The notes beneath the pieces are model-generated. The model worked only from the letters and a program-made list of their open reading frames with translations, was not told the origin of the DNA and did no database searches. Shown here piece by piece: positions 1 to 9,565 of a stretch of 27,640 bases of DNA; within the stretch, counting starts at the first letter, position 1, and the number at the start of each line of letters is the position of its first letter. Source of the DNA: Chara braunii. Lineage: Eukaryota > Streptophyta > Charophyceae > Charales > Characeae. The translations under genes were made by a program, and so were the position numbers. The stretch lies in contig BFEA01000740.1 in assembly GCA_003427395.1 (NCBI GenBank), forward strand, positions 458,180-485,819, read 5' to 3'.

Positions 1-582
1 TTACAAAAGTATGCGCCAAAAATTACAGTTGCAAAAAAGGGATTGAGGCGCCAATCAATCAAGGTTCCGGCGCAGCAGCAAGAAAGAGCGCGCGAACATG
101 CAGAGCAGCACCCTAGAAAAACAGAAATTCCTAAATTCCTTAATTCCTAAATTCCTAGCTAGCCTGCCGAAAAGGTCCGAAAAGAAAATCAAAATTCCGA
201 AGACCGTATGGCTCCGACCAAGATTCGAAAAGAAAATTCAAGAAAGAAATTCAAAAAGAGACACCGAAATTCCCGCACGATGTCTGCGCGCCTACGAGTC
301 CGACAAAACGAAAGAAAAGAAGGGAAACGAAAGAAAAGAAGAGACATCAATGTTTATTAATCGCGCTTTCGGCGTGCACTTCGCATCCGACCAAGTTTTG
401 CCCCCTTTTCCCCTGGTATTCCCGAATTGTCCCCAACTGTCATCAGGGGCTCGTGCGAGAACGAAGAAACAACAAAAAGGCAAGGACACACATGCAATTT
501 TCCATCAACCCGTCCAATCGACGTGGGACCCCGCTTAGCACTTCGCGCCGAAAGTCGCGCGTTACAGAAGCTAGTTCGTCAC
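1..582 (-). mobile_element. Copy 0 of the GTGACG-TIR element family (subfamily A), partial
   Basis: This is the first ~580 bp (5' end, reading on the minus strand) of the same element seen complete at 1865-4333. The terminus, read on the minus strand, is GTGACGAACTAG at 582. It continues with sequence homologous to A1 and A2, including the shared block ATTAATAAACATTGATGT (read here as its complement at 345-365) and the run of AAATTCC-rich sequence. The promoter and protein gene would lie to the left, outside the window. Open frames here (for example 98-538) are low-complexity Lys/Glu-rich and not conserved in the other copies, so I do not call genes. Confidence 0.6.
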
Positions 583-758
583 ACCGCAGATCTACGCTGC
601 CTGTTGAGGGTGAGGCCTGCTGGCAAGGGGGCTGAGCTTGTGAATGGAAACTGTAGCCTAGCCTACCTTTGACGAAAAGTCGCTGAAAACGAATTCGAGC
701 TTCCTCGATAATCATTTTCAATACTGAATTCATTATCCGTAAATTAACATACATGAAC

Positions 759-842
759 GGATGGAGAGGGATTCGAACCCCCGATATTTTGTAATATGTC
801 AGTTTTCAAGACTGATACCTTCAACCACTCAGACATCCATCC
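759..842 (-). tRNA. trnS-UGA: tRNA-Ser(UGA), mitochondrial type
   Basis: The minus strand folds as a complete 84-nt class II tRNA. The acceptor stem GGATGGA pairs fully with TCCATCC. The anticodon stem TCAGT/ACTGA holds the loop CTTGAAA, giving anticodon UGA. A variable arm (ATATT-ACA-AATAT type) follows, then the T arm GGGGG-TTCGAAT-CCCTC. The acceptor sequence and D arm look like plant mitochondrial trnS-UGA rather than a cytosolic serine tRNA. No CCA is encoded. No other organelle gene is visible in the 175 bp either side, so this is most likely a small organelle-to-nucleus insertion. Whether it is transcribed in the nucleus cannot be judged. Confidence 0.85.
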
Positions 843-922
843 AAAGCAAAGATGCCCCTTGTACCTTTCTTTCCACTCCCGGACCATCAAACACATCACC
901 AGTGAAGATAAGATCCAGGCCG

Positions 923-1864
923 TTTTTTTTTTTTTTTTTTTTTTTTTTAATGCACAGTCTCTGACTTTTACCAGGAGCAGATATGTTTTTTTTTTTATGT
1001 TCCATCCAACCTTGCAGACGTGCACTTTCCATTCGTTGAATGGTATGGCATGGATGATCACTTGGGACGTGGCAGGGCCCTGCGTGGTTCTTGACCGTCG
1101 AATTCTAGTCTCGTGGAGGCCCTCCAGGGAGATGCTCTGAGCATCCTTGGTTTGGTGGAGCTATGAGACACGTAAAGACCACTCAGAGGCCTCCATGTAG
1201 CCGTCTTCATTTGTTTTTTCCACTCTGTAAATTATACCTGGTGAGGAGGAAGATTTGAACCATTGTTGCTCCTTGAAGGTGCTGGTAGGTTGGGAGACGA
1301 TTAACGTCCGCTTGGCAGGGCTCACTCAGGAAAGCTCAGAAATGTGAGAGTCTACGTGGTGCAAGCCCGACAGTTGCTGTCTGAGCTCCGATCCTGTCTT
1401 CCAAGTTTTGTCTGTGTTCCATATGTGGTAGACACACCATACTCCCTTCTGCATCCATTCCAATCCGAAGCTGCCCGGTGTCTTGGCCACTGCGAACGGA
1501 GGCCGGGCCTGGTTACGAATTGTTGAGTTTTCAAACAAATAGGTATTAAGAATTTCATTTGTGGTGGAGGGTTCCTCGAGGGGTTGGGGAAGCATTTACC
1601 CCCACGACTTGAGGATCCCTTCCCATGTTTTAGTAGAGGACCTGGAGGCGAAGGGTTTCATTAGCAGAGCATGCCAGACAGCGTTAGGATCAGAGAAATG
1701 CCATTCCTTTGCCAGGGAAAACTGGGCCAATAGTATCCATGGCTGTTCTTCTCTGGAGGTCAGGGCTCTCACCGGCAACCTGGCCAAGAACGCCCTATTC
1801 TGAATTTCTGGGCCTGGGACCCAAGGCCACCAGGACTTCCTAGAGTTGTGCCCGTTAACGCGTT
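923..1864 (-). mobile_element. LINE (non-LTR retrotransposon) ORF2 3' fragment with poly(A) tail
   Basis: On the minus strand, 1910-1596 encodes a stretch with QNRAFLARLPVRALTS and WEGILKSW. The region 1580-1326 encodes KTPGSFGLEWMQKGVW and GSELRQQLSGL. This is the pattern of the region behind the reverse transcriptase in plant-type LINE ORF2 (tryptophan-rich, 'ALLAKW...W..IL..W'). The frame is broken by a frameshift near 1815-1850 and by stops in 1326-949. The element ends in 26 T at 923-948, that is, a poly(A) tail on the minus strand, as expected for a LINE 3' end. Upstream it is interrupted at 1864 by element A1 and resumes at 4334. The reverse transcriptase catalytic core (YADD) is not in the window. 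LINE identity is from memory of the family pattern, not from a search. Confidence 0.5.
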
Positions 1865-2636
1865 GTGACGAACCACTTTCTGCGGTGCGCGATTTTCTGC
1901 GCGACTGCAATGAGGGGTCCTAAGCTGGGAAGGATGGGCTACCTACAGGAGATTGGGATGGATGGGAAATTGCATCGGTGTCCTCACTTCTTCGTCTTTT
2001 TCGTCGTCTCCTTTTTCGATGGTTGGGATCGGAACTGGGCGTGTCCCGGGACGATCGGTTGATTGGTCGGTTGAACGGCTGGTGCGCTGTCATGCTCGCG
2101 ACTAATAAATGTTGACGTCGTCTCTTTTGTTAGTCTTGGACCTTTTAGGCGCGGACATCGCGCGGGAATTTTGCTTCGTTCTTTTTGAATTTTCTTTTTG
2201 AATTCTTTTTCGAATCTTGTCGAGCCCCGAGGGCTGTCGGAATTTCGGACTTTCTTTTCGGAGTTGTGCTTTTTGCTTTTTCCGCATTAGATAGGAATTT
2301 AGGAATTTTGCAATTAGGATTTTTCTTGGCCGCGTGGCGCTTTTTGCTTACGTGCTTCTTCGTCTGGCTGCAACGGAACTCTGATTAGTCGGCGCCTTTA
2401 ATCGTGTGTGCAAATGTAACTTTGGGCGGGCGCCATTGTAACTGTATCTTTCTTCTTGTGCTTCGTCTTTCCCGCCTTCGCTTCTTCTTCTGATGTCTAG
2501 GCCGCCCGCGGGCTGCATGATCGGATCGATGCATGGAGAGAGGCAAAGTCCCCCACGCCGCGGCCCGGTCATGCAAAACGCAGGCGCTCCCTCTCTAATC
2601 TTCTTCCTAAGTCCTTGTAATTCTGTGTTCCTCGCG

Positions 2637-2656
2637 CATGCATGCACGCTATAAAT
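2637..2656 (+). promoter_or_regulatory. Promoter of element A1: RY-like box and TATA box
   Basis: CATGCATG (2637-2644) is followed 5 bp later by TATAAAT (2650-2656). The same pair in the same spacing occurs in A2 on the minus strand (CATGCATG 18278-18285, TATAAAT 18266-18272). CATGCA is the plant RY motif bound by B3 factors in known seed promoters; here that role is only suggested. A TAACTG word (MYB-type core), within TGTAACTGT, lies about 210 bp upstream (around 2436) and recurs upstream of the TATA boxes of B and CD. Downstream, AGAGGTGAGT (around 2747-2756) fits a 5' splice site and is conserved in A2. Confidence 0.5.
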
Positions 2657-3561
2657 TTCGGCGGCACGATTAGTTAGCTCTCTTAACCAGCTAAGTGGAA
2701 GCTCGGGGTAGCGCGATCAGTGAGGGTCGGCTCACGAGCGAAGTAAGAGGTGAGTTGAAGTGGGAGTCGGGCGACCCGACGAGCTGGTGCCAAACGCGCG
2801 GGGTTGACGCGGGCCACGGCGGACTGTGGGCGCAGGCGAACCTGACGGGTGCGGGAGGACTAAGCGGGGTGACGGCTTCGTGGGTTGGTGCGCGACGACG
2901 GACTGTCCGCATCGGAGAGAGAGAGAGAGGAAGAGGAAGCTGAGGTTGATGGACGCAGATTTGCTGTTTCTTTTGTCTTTCCTCCCTCTCTGCTGGTGTA
3001 TATAAATTTTGATGTCGGATCAGGGCGATTTGCTCGTCTTTGTTTTCGGAATCTTGGCTTGGTTTTCTTTCGTCTACACTCATTGTTGTGACTTCAATCT
3101 TTGATGTTGTGTGCTATGCTGAATGAATGGATGTATGTCTGTTTGCTTGTCCGTATGCATGATCTTGGCCTTTGCTAATCGTTTTGATGCATTTATGAGT
3201 AGGGTAGGGATTTTGCGCAGTCATTAATACTGCTTCGGTTCTTGTTTACCCATCGATTGAGCTGTTGCGATTGTTGCATCTCGCCGGCTCATAAATTACC
3301 GAGTGATTAGATGATCGGATAGCTGTTTTGCCCAGAAACCAGTGAACGTCGCGCAGGGGCGCGCGTAGGTGCGATCTGATCGGCGCATGTACACGTGTCC
3401 CCGCGCACCGATTCACAACCCACCACATATAAAAAGGTTAACGATTGCGGGGATATGGCCTGATTGGATGCGGCCATTCCTCGTCAGCAACGAAGCAATC
3501 ATCCTGTGTGAGCACGTGTAAGCGCGACTCGAGTTGCGCGGCCTGCACGTGCCCACACGCA

Positions 3562-4110
3562 ATGATCACAATCGGCACAGACCCGCCCTTAGGAATCTCG
3601 CAGTTCTATGATGACATAATGACACGCTCCAAGAGCTCAGAGTCGTTGTACGACCCGGAATACTTCACCCCTTGGATAGAAGAGAGCCTCCGACAGAGAT
3701 TCTCCTGCCTAACGGAGAATCGACTGTGCCCTAGGGAGTTTCACTGCGCCACAACCAGCGACCCCCGACGCTCTGATTTCCCCACTTCAAACCACACCCA
3801 CTACTTTATCTCCCCTGGTTTTGTCGTTATCTCCACTAACTTCCCTCCCTTCCGTCTTCTTCTCCCGTATCATCAACTCAGGGTCGTCCCGTGGAAAGCC
3901 ATAGCCCCCTACTGGCCCCGCACGGCCTGCGGAAACTGCCGACAACGCGGCAACCAAAGAGCCTCGGGACCGCGAGGACCCAACCAGAACGTACGGCGAC
4001 CGGCGCCACGTGGCGACAACCGACGACCTGACTTGTCGGGATCACACCCACCCCGAAGGGATCTTTCGATGAACCGCCGTCCTCAACACAGATGGATCAG
4101 ACGGCCATAA
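3562..4110 (+). CDS. Uncharacterised element protein, subfamily A (CxxC protein), intact
   Basis: The open frame runs 3445-4110 (221 codons). I prefer the ATG at 3562 (182 aa) because the words around it (ATGATCAC) are the ones conserved in A2. From that start, the N-terminal ~85 residues hold DDIMTRS and FTPWIEES, the latter followed by a segment with ENRLCPREFHC. The core at about residues 90-140 reads GFVVISTNFPPFRLLLP, then VVPWKAIAPYWP, then CGNC. The C-terminal 60 residues are rich in Arg, Pro, Gly and Asn with RRPAPRGDNRRPD-like stretches, so nucleic-acid binding is a guess. The same core occurs in B, CD, E and A2. I do not recognise the family; no catalytic triad, signal peptide or membrane segment is evident. 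A second TATA-like word (TATAAAAA, about 3428) lies just before the longer start. Confidence 0.55.
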   Translation: MITIGTDPPLGISQFYDDIMTRSKSSESLYDPEYFTPWIEESLRQRFSCLTENRLCPREFHCATTSDPRRSDFPTSNHTHYFISPGFVVISTNFPPFRLLLPYHQLRVVPWKAIAPYWPRTACGNCRQRGNQRASGPRGPNQNVRRPAPRGDNRRPDLSGSHPPRRDLSMNRRPQHRWIRRP

Positions 4111-4333
4111 ATGACCCGCGCATGCCATCTGCCTTATGACCAAAAGTGGTCCGCCCCTTTTGCCAAATTGCACTCGTGCCCCTGAAAAACTCTGCCACAG
4201 GAGATCTCAGTTCTGACCTGGGACTCCACCCCCACTTTCCCAAAAATCCTTGGCACAACCCTTTTCGCACTTCCAGGCCCACATTTTACTCCGATCAGGA
4301 AGTCGCGCTGGGCGTGAGGTTTCTGGGTGTCAC

Positions 4334-4617
4334 AACGCCATGATCTTAGGAAATGTACGGGCTACTAGAGGAGCGCCCAAATTCATCCGATTAGGAACGT
4401 TTCTACTTCTTTTTTTTCCGCGGCCGATAGCTGGGCCAAGTACTAGTGGTTTAAGCCAACTTACTTCAGAGAGGGCCGATAGGCCCTCTGAGTTCCCCTT
4501 CCACAGGAGCCGGGTACGGAGGCGTGTGATGTTTGTGGCCAAACTTGGTGAGATGGCATGAATTGACAGGATGAACCAAATTTTGGAGGAGGTGAAAATG
4601 TTGATCACCATCTCTAT
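4334..4617 (-). mobile_element. LINE ORF2 fragment, upstream half interrupted by element A1
   Basis: Read on the minus strand this segment encodes SSKIWFILSIHAISPSLA, then RLRTRLLWKGN and VSWLKPLVLGPAIGR. That is the typical order of the region just behind the reverse transcriptase in LINEs (IW...., RLR..LLW.G, V.W.....LG). It would continue into QNRAFLARLPV at 1816-1850 once A1 is removed, apart from one frameshift. The upstream side stops abruptly at element E (4618), and I do not find reverse transcriptase sequence beyond E at 7394, so the LINE is 5'-truncated or rearranged there. A perfect 8-bp-arm hairpin lies inside it (4470-4489). Confidence 0.45.
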
Positions 4618-4949
4618 ATGACGCTCAACCTCACCCTGCTCCGCTTTCCTTGTCGGAGGGACCAAAGCACACAGGGGCCAGGAAAGCAACAAAATGGGGT
4701 GTGCCAAGGATTTTTGGAAAATTGCGTGTGGAGACACAGACAGAACTGAAATTCTCTCATGCGGTCCCAATTATGAAGCGACGAACAATAGGCGGAGAGG
4801 ATAGGAGAAGCAGGCTCTTCCTCAACTGTTACCTAATCCAAAAAGTATCTTTGAACTTCGATGCGCGCGGCATGGCGTCGCTTTTTGGGTTGGAAGGGAT
4901 GGGGAACGCACGTCGGATCTCGATTTCGCACAAGGAACCGACGTTGCTC

Positions 4950-5372
4950 ATCACAAAGTTCTGAATCTGAATCAGAGGGCCACAACCTCACCGCCTTTCG
5001 ATTGTAGTCTTCCTTGCCACGTGTCCGATAGTTTAACCCTCGGGCTTGAAAGCGCTTCGTGCGGCAATAATCACTGCATAGAGTACGAGGCCAATGGGGC
5101 GCAACCGTCGGTCACGGGACGACGATCAACTCATTGAAGGGGAGCAAAACAGAATAAGGGGGAAAGTGAGTATCAACAATCACAAAACCAACGTTTACAA
5201 ATCCTGAACACCGTGCTGCAGAAGGGAAGTAATATGGGCTACCTATCTTGGTAACAGCCTCCCGTACATCCCACTCGTAGACACGTGTCTTATCCTCGTT
5301 ATACGGGAAAGGCCGTGGTCGGGAAGGTTTGAGAAGTTGATGCCCTGATGGCTCAGCTGGCTTAGTCCACAT
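4950..5372 (-). pseudogene. Element protein of copy E, subfamily B, broken by a nonsense codon
   Basis: The start ATGTGGACTAAG (Met-Trp-Thr) at 5372 matches the starts of the CD and B proteins. The frame encodes PRPFPYNEDKTRVYEWDVRE, then YYFPSAARCSGF and GFVIVDTHFPPYSVLLPFNE. It then reads Pro-TGA at 5112-5114 where B and CD have Pro-Trp (TGG). Downstream the same frame still encodes APHWPRTLCSDYC (one extra residue inside the CxxC) and the Ser/Asp-rich tail SDSDSELC. Apart from the stop the frame is preserved, so inactivation looks recent, or TGG-to-TGA is an assembly error. The upstream GTG-led frame to 5393 is not needed. Confidence 0.5.
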
Positions 5373-6507
5373 GGTCGATACACACTCATCCACGGTTCAC
5401 AAGACAAAATAATCAAGTATCATTAGTTCAGGGGGTTGCCTCTTCGTCGGGAATCAGATTGCACGAAGTAGCTTTCGCTTCCGATGTTCCACCGTACTGG
5501 GGAATTACCCAGGGAACTAATGGAAGAATCCTGGAAGAAGTTCTTCCAAACTCGTTCGCGCCAATTTCTCTTCGGGGAGAAGAGAGGGGACCAAAAATGT
5601 GCTCCGGGTGACATCAACAAAAATTCTTGAAGAAATACACAAGGACGGATGTTCCAAGCGACAAGAAGAGCAAACTTTAAGATCTTCACGAGCGGAACAA
5701 CTGTCAAAAATGCCCATTGGGAGGATTGCATGCTTTCAATCGATTGAAACACGGGGAAGTTCCTAATTACATCCTTCAAAATCGATATTGAGGAATGAGC
5801 CGGGTGGATCGATTAAAAACACCGAAAACACTTCCGATGAGATTTTCAATAAAGAAAAATAAATCAAAACCGCATACATCCAGCATAGCACATTACTCCC
5901 CAAAACAAAAAGAGACATGCACACATCTTAACCAATGAATCCAACTCTGACCCTTGTGCTTCAACGATCATCGCCCGATGATATTTTTGACAACACGAGG
6001 ACAAGCACTTGCGCTCATTCACACATTACGACATACACATAATCATACATTTACTCATGCATCCATAGGAGAAGGGAGAGGAGACAAGACACGAGAAAGA
6101 GGATATACACTTGCTCAAAACCAGGATAAAATTTGACGTATCACCATGCACTTAGCTCCAAAATGTAACTAGCAGAGGAAACAAGAAAATGAGGTGCAAG
6201 GCCTTCTGCTCTCGAGCTATGACCCCGGGTCATCCACCCAATCAACACGTCTTTCCCTGCTCGAACACCGACGGTCCCGGCCGCCGCATGCCCAACACTT
6301 ACACCCAGCGATCGTGACCCCATCCCCTCAACTACTACACTGCTTTGCTTGGACCCTGCAGTTTGTCACAGCGATCCAGCACGTAATCCCGCAAAGCTGT
6401 AGCTGACTCGTCAAGACTTTCTGAACGCTGATCACCACCTCATCTAGCCACTACTCCTCCAGAGTTGGTCGATGTTTACGAGAGAGCTAGAGCAATGCGC
6501 TTGCTAG

Positions 6508-6514
6508 ATTTATA
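6508..6514 (-). promoter_or_regulatory. TATA box of element E
   Basis: TATAAAT on the minus strand is followed within 100 bp by AGTAGTGGCTAGATGAGG, homologous to the leaders of B (GCAGTGGCTAGGCAGAG) and CD (GCAGTGGCTAGATGG). Upstream lies a CT-rich tract, as in B. The distance to the ATG of the protein gene is about 1.14 kb, too long for a usual leader, so a 5' intron is likely but its borders are not resolved. Confidence 0.45.
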
Positions 6515-7393
6515 ATTACAGAGAAGAGGAGAAGGGGAGAGAGAGTAGGCATGAATGAGGGAGGAGACGAGAAGGGGAGAAACACTCGGGAGGACCATGT
6601 TGATCCGCATAGTGTACTTCGTAGCAAATCAGATCGCAGCTTGAGGAATTCTTAGCCTTTTTACACATTGCCGTTTGATTTCTACGGGTACATGGGGGAT
6701 CAACAGAACCTTTTTATGTGTGGACGAAGGCGGGAGGGGAGGTTACAAAAGACAATGCATAGCAAGACCAAGATTCAACAAAGGCAAGAAGGAAGAATGA
6801 TGCGAAGAGGAGGGAAACGACAATAATTATTACAGCTTAACGTTAATGACGCAAAGAAAAAAATTGGAGAAGCGAGGAAAGCCTGCTTGCGGGAACGCGG
6901 CATGGAAAGATACATGTGCGCCTAATAAAAAACCACCAAAACAATTACACAAAATACCAGTGAAGTAGTGCTTGATTCCTAAAACCGGATTCAAGTTGAA
7001 TTTGAAAAGTTCAAAACAAAATTATGCGCGCATAATATGAAACGCGCGAATTCCTCCTCCTATTCTTATTCCATCAACAAAAATTACACAACGCTTATAG
7101 GGGTACTTTCACAATTGCACAAGAAAATGATTTGTTGTCAAGTATCCCAATAGGCACCCCCGACTTTCAGATTCAAGAAAACCCGAGGGAAAATAGAATC
7201 TCGATCGCACTTGCTAAGGTCCACACGATTCCTACATTCAGGTACAACAACGGACGAAGAAAGTTCCAAAAACTGCTGAAACGAAAATATCAAATTGGCC
7301 ATCGTGATTGACTGACATGTCCCTCGCATCGAGGTGGAGGTCCATAACATAACTGAACCGAAACATGCTTAGTCGAATATCACCAGTCGTCAG

Positions 7394-8060
7394 AAATGAA
7401 ACCTGATCCAAGGAATGGAGTTGGAACCAAATCTGATTGACCCTGATTACTCAGAGAGTGCACAACAAAAAAAAGAAAGGGGCTCAGGAACTCGCACGTG
7501 CACAGAAGTTGGTGCGCGACATTATCACCATCACTATGCCAAAGAGCAACATGAATCAGGTCTTGGACCAGGTAGCGCATGCGTTATGAATCTTATTTTA
7601 CATAGTTATGAATGTCGGTGGACTCTTCAAAGGAGATCTGAATACCCAAGTACCGTTCTGCCTTGGACTGTGGTCTTACTTGAATGCCAAGATTAAGAGT
7701 CAGAAGTTCTCCGTCGGTGTGAGGGCTACTGATTTCTGCCAACTTACATACATTTCGGAGGCTAGCTCATAGGTGGATAGGCATTGTTCCAATGCTGTAA
7801 GGAATTGAGACAATTTTTTGAGATAGCGGAGAAAACCACCGTTTCAAGAGTGCTGTGGCGAGGCCCTTAGTGGGGCCTACCAGAGAAGGAAGTGAGACAA
7901 TGTCTAAGTTAGGGAAGTTGGGGTTCGGAAGAAACGAGAGCACAAAAGCAACCGGCCCCCGTCTCTTCGTAATCGGGCAATGATTCGTCTCACCAGTCCA
8001 GAAGGATGAAACCATTGTGGCGAAAAAAACAATCCGGCTTCGTCACAGATAGCATTGCCA
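7394..8060. other. Non-coding spacer right of element E
   Basis: I see no gene. The minus-strand frame 7580-7380 (66 codons) has no recognisable domain. The motif AAGAGTGCTGTGGCGAGGCC near 7842-7862 is an outlying copy of the inverted-repeat word that dominates the next kilobase. A CTTCGTCAC at 8037-8045 resembles the family terminus but has no matching partner. Confidence 0.4.
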
Positions 8061-8071
8061 AGAGTGAGGGG

Positions 8072-8582
8072 CTCGCCACACCACTGTCGAAAGGCTGAAA
8101 AATTCAACGGGTGTCAGAATAACTTCGATAGTCGCCCTCTCGACAATTTGGGGCTGAACACACCACTGTCGAAAGAGGGATTTCAACAGTTCCTCCTCAC
8201 CACACAGCCCGTTGAAATCCGAGATGGAAAATCGATTCTCATGTTGTTGGGTGTTGGGGAAAGTGTTCCAGTACCTCCTTTCAAACGACGTTGCATGTCC
8301 AGCCTGCAACATAAACATTTTCAACAGTCCAAGGCCGAGCTATTGAGTTCTTCTCCGAAATTGTTGCTGAGCTATTGAGTTCTTCTCCAAATTTGTTGAA
8401 TGGGACCGAAGTCGTAATGGACGAATGCTGGCGGGTTGTCTCTTTTGCACATGGATTTGTGAGTTCTGGACCTCAACAGTGCTGTGTGGCGGAAGGGGGG
8501 GAAACTGTCGCAAGGGAAGCTGTCGAGTTTTTTTTGCTGACAGCAGCCGAGATTTTGAGGTTTTCGACAGTGGTGTGGCGAG
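8072..8582. mobile_element. Small inverted-repeat element 1 (MITE-like)
   Basis: A perfect 21-bp inverted repeat bounds this 511-bp segment: left 8072-8092 (CTCGCCACACCACTGTCG plus AAA), right 8562-8582 as its complement. Weaker similarity continues inward (CTGAAAAAT / CTCAAAATC). The interior carries further degenerate copies of the same word in inverted orientation (8150-8172, 8192-8215) and one direct (8473-8495). There is no coding region and no clear target-site duplication. It behaves like a non-autonomous DNA transposon or a foldback element. Confidence 0.5.
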
Positions 8583-8600
8583 GACCCTTTGGCCCCTTTT

Positions 8601-9102
8601 AGGGCCTCCCTCCACTACTCGCCATCCGCCACGATTTTTGGCGGACTGTGGCGCTTCGCGAAATAGCAGTTTTGCTGCGAAAAACGGACCATGGTTCCAT
8701 TTCCTCTCTCGTAACGATCCCAGCCGACTCTGCTTTTTATGGCGGATGGCGGGTCGGTGGAACGGTGATGCTGTAATGCCACAGCAGCCGGACACTCAAC
8801 CCGGGACTGGACGCCATGATTCCAAGCGGCGAAATCTCGCCAACACTACGAGACAACCCAGGCCATGCGTCAGACCGGTGTCAGAGGAGTCCGCCACAAG
8901 ATCCGACTCGTGGAGAGGTCACTCCTACCACCCTCCACAAAAGTGTGTGACAGGCGGGAGAAATGAGAGGCCTTGGCAAGGGACCGCGGTGCACATTTTT
9001 TTGTGTTTTATGACAGACACCGTTTTGTGGCGGTTGGCGACGTTGTGGAACGGTGGCGAGGTCGCCAGGTGCGGCGGATGGCGAGTAGTGGAACGAGGCC
9101 CT
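8601..9102. mobile_element. Small inverted-repeat element 2 (MITE-like)
   Basis: A 30-bp terminal inverted repeat with 28 matches bounds a 502-bp segment: left 8601-8630, right 9073-9102, with a perfect 20-bp core (TCCACTACTCGCCATCCGCC). It begins 18 bp after element 1 ends and is nearly the same length. The interior holds another copy of GGCGGATGGCGGGT (about 8741-8754). The plus-strand frame running through it (8425-9105) crosses both small elements and the spacer between them and is not a gene. The arrangement suggests tandem insertion or duplication of related elements. Confidence 0.5.
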
Positions 9103-9565
9103 TAGCCACACAGCACTGTAGAATGGACGCACTTGCGAATGCAAGACTGAAAAAGACAAACACGCCAGAGGGTATGACAAGGATTTGTCCATCCCGACCT
9201 CACGCCCACTCGAGGAGAAGTTGATCGCACAGCCGAGGACTGTTGAAAGCATCGGAGTAGCAGGCTGGGGATTCAACCACTTTTCGAAGGACGTGTGGAG
9301 AAGCATTCTTTTTTTTTTTTTTTTTGGAAAGAATAGCAATTTCAATTACAAATTCATAGGAACGAGGTCGGAACATGGTTGAGCAGGCTCAACGATGAGT
9401 TTTCTATCATGTGTGACACAGCACAAATTCGGAGATGGAAAATCGTTGGGGAATCCATTGGTTCTTGACTTTTCTGTAAAGCCACGTGGTTTTTATTTTG
9501 TTAATTTATAAAATAAACCCAAAAAAATCCGACAATCTCGAATATAACGCCCCCTACCCTTGCTT
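9103..9565. other. Non-coding spacer with a poly(T) tract
   Basis: No gene is seen. A degenerate copy of the inverted-repeat word sits at the left edge (9100-9122). A T18 tract follows at about 9309-9326. AT-rich, anonymous sequence fills the rest. Confidence 0.4.

Larger units (their letters stand above)
1865..4333 (+). mobile_element. Element A1: complete GTGACG-TIR element, subfamily A
   Basis: The left end is GTGACGAACCACTTTC and the right end GGGCGTGAGGTTTCTGGGTGTCAC, whose complement begins GTGACACCC. The interior matches A2 (16695-19042) over its whole length in inverted orientation, with TATA box, gene and the 3' block CCAAAAATCCTTGGCAC all in the same order. It lies inside a LINE fragment whose two halves (923-1864 and 4334-4617) face each other across it. 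The flanking 8-mers are AACGCGTT and AACGCCAT (6 of 8 identical), suggesting an old 8-bp target-site duplication. It encodes a single small protein and no transposase, so movement would need enzymes from elsewhere. An 8-bp duplication would suit hAT- or P-like DNA transposons, but the ends resemble no family I know. Confidence 0.65.
4618..7393 (-). mobile_element. Element E: full-length but decayed GTGACG-TIR element, subfamily B
   Basis: On the minus strand the 5' end is CTGACGACTGGTG at 7393, and the 3' end runs through GGTGAGGTTGAGCGTCAT to 4618; the outermost G/C is mutated at both ends. The distance from the 5' end to the TATA box (about 880 bp) equals that in B and CD, which supports the 7393 boundary. 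The order TATA box, 5' leader with AGTAGTGGCTAG, protein gene, and the 3' block TTTCCAAAAATCCTTGGCAC matches B. The flanks show no clear target-site duplication. The protein gene is disabled (see the pseudogene at 4950-5372). The 5' boundary is less sure than the 3' one. Confidence 0.5.

Noticed and set aside
98-538. Plus-strand frame of 146 codons inside copy 0
   Set aside because: Lys/Glu-rich low-complexity translation of an A-rich tract; the other copies of the element have no matching frame in this position.
1865-4333. Helitron or LTR classification of the GTGACG family
   Set aside because: Ends are inverted (GTGACG...CGTCAC), not the TC...CTRR plus hairpin of Helitrons, and there is no direct terminal repeat as in LTR elements.
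8037-8045. CTTCGTCAC as a possible 5' end of element E
   Set aside because: It would make E about 650 bp longer than its relatives before the TATA box; the site at 7393 fits the family spacing better.
8425-9105. 226-codon plus-strand frame
   Set aside because: Crosses two separate small inverted-repeat elements and the spacer between them; it is open because the DNA is GC-rich, with no domain.
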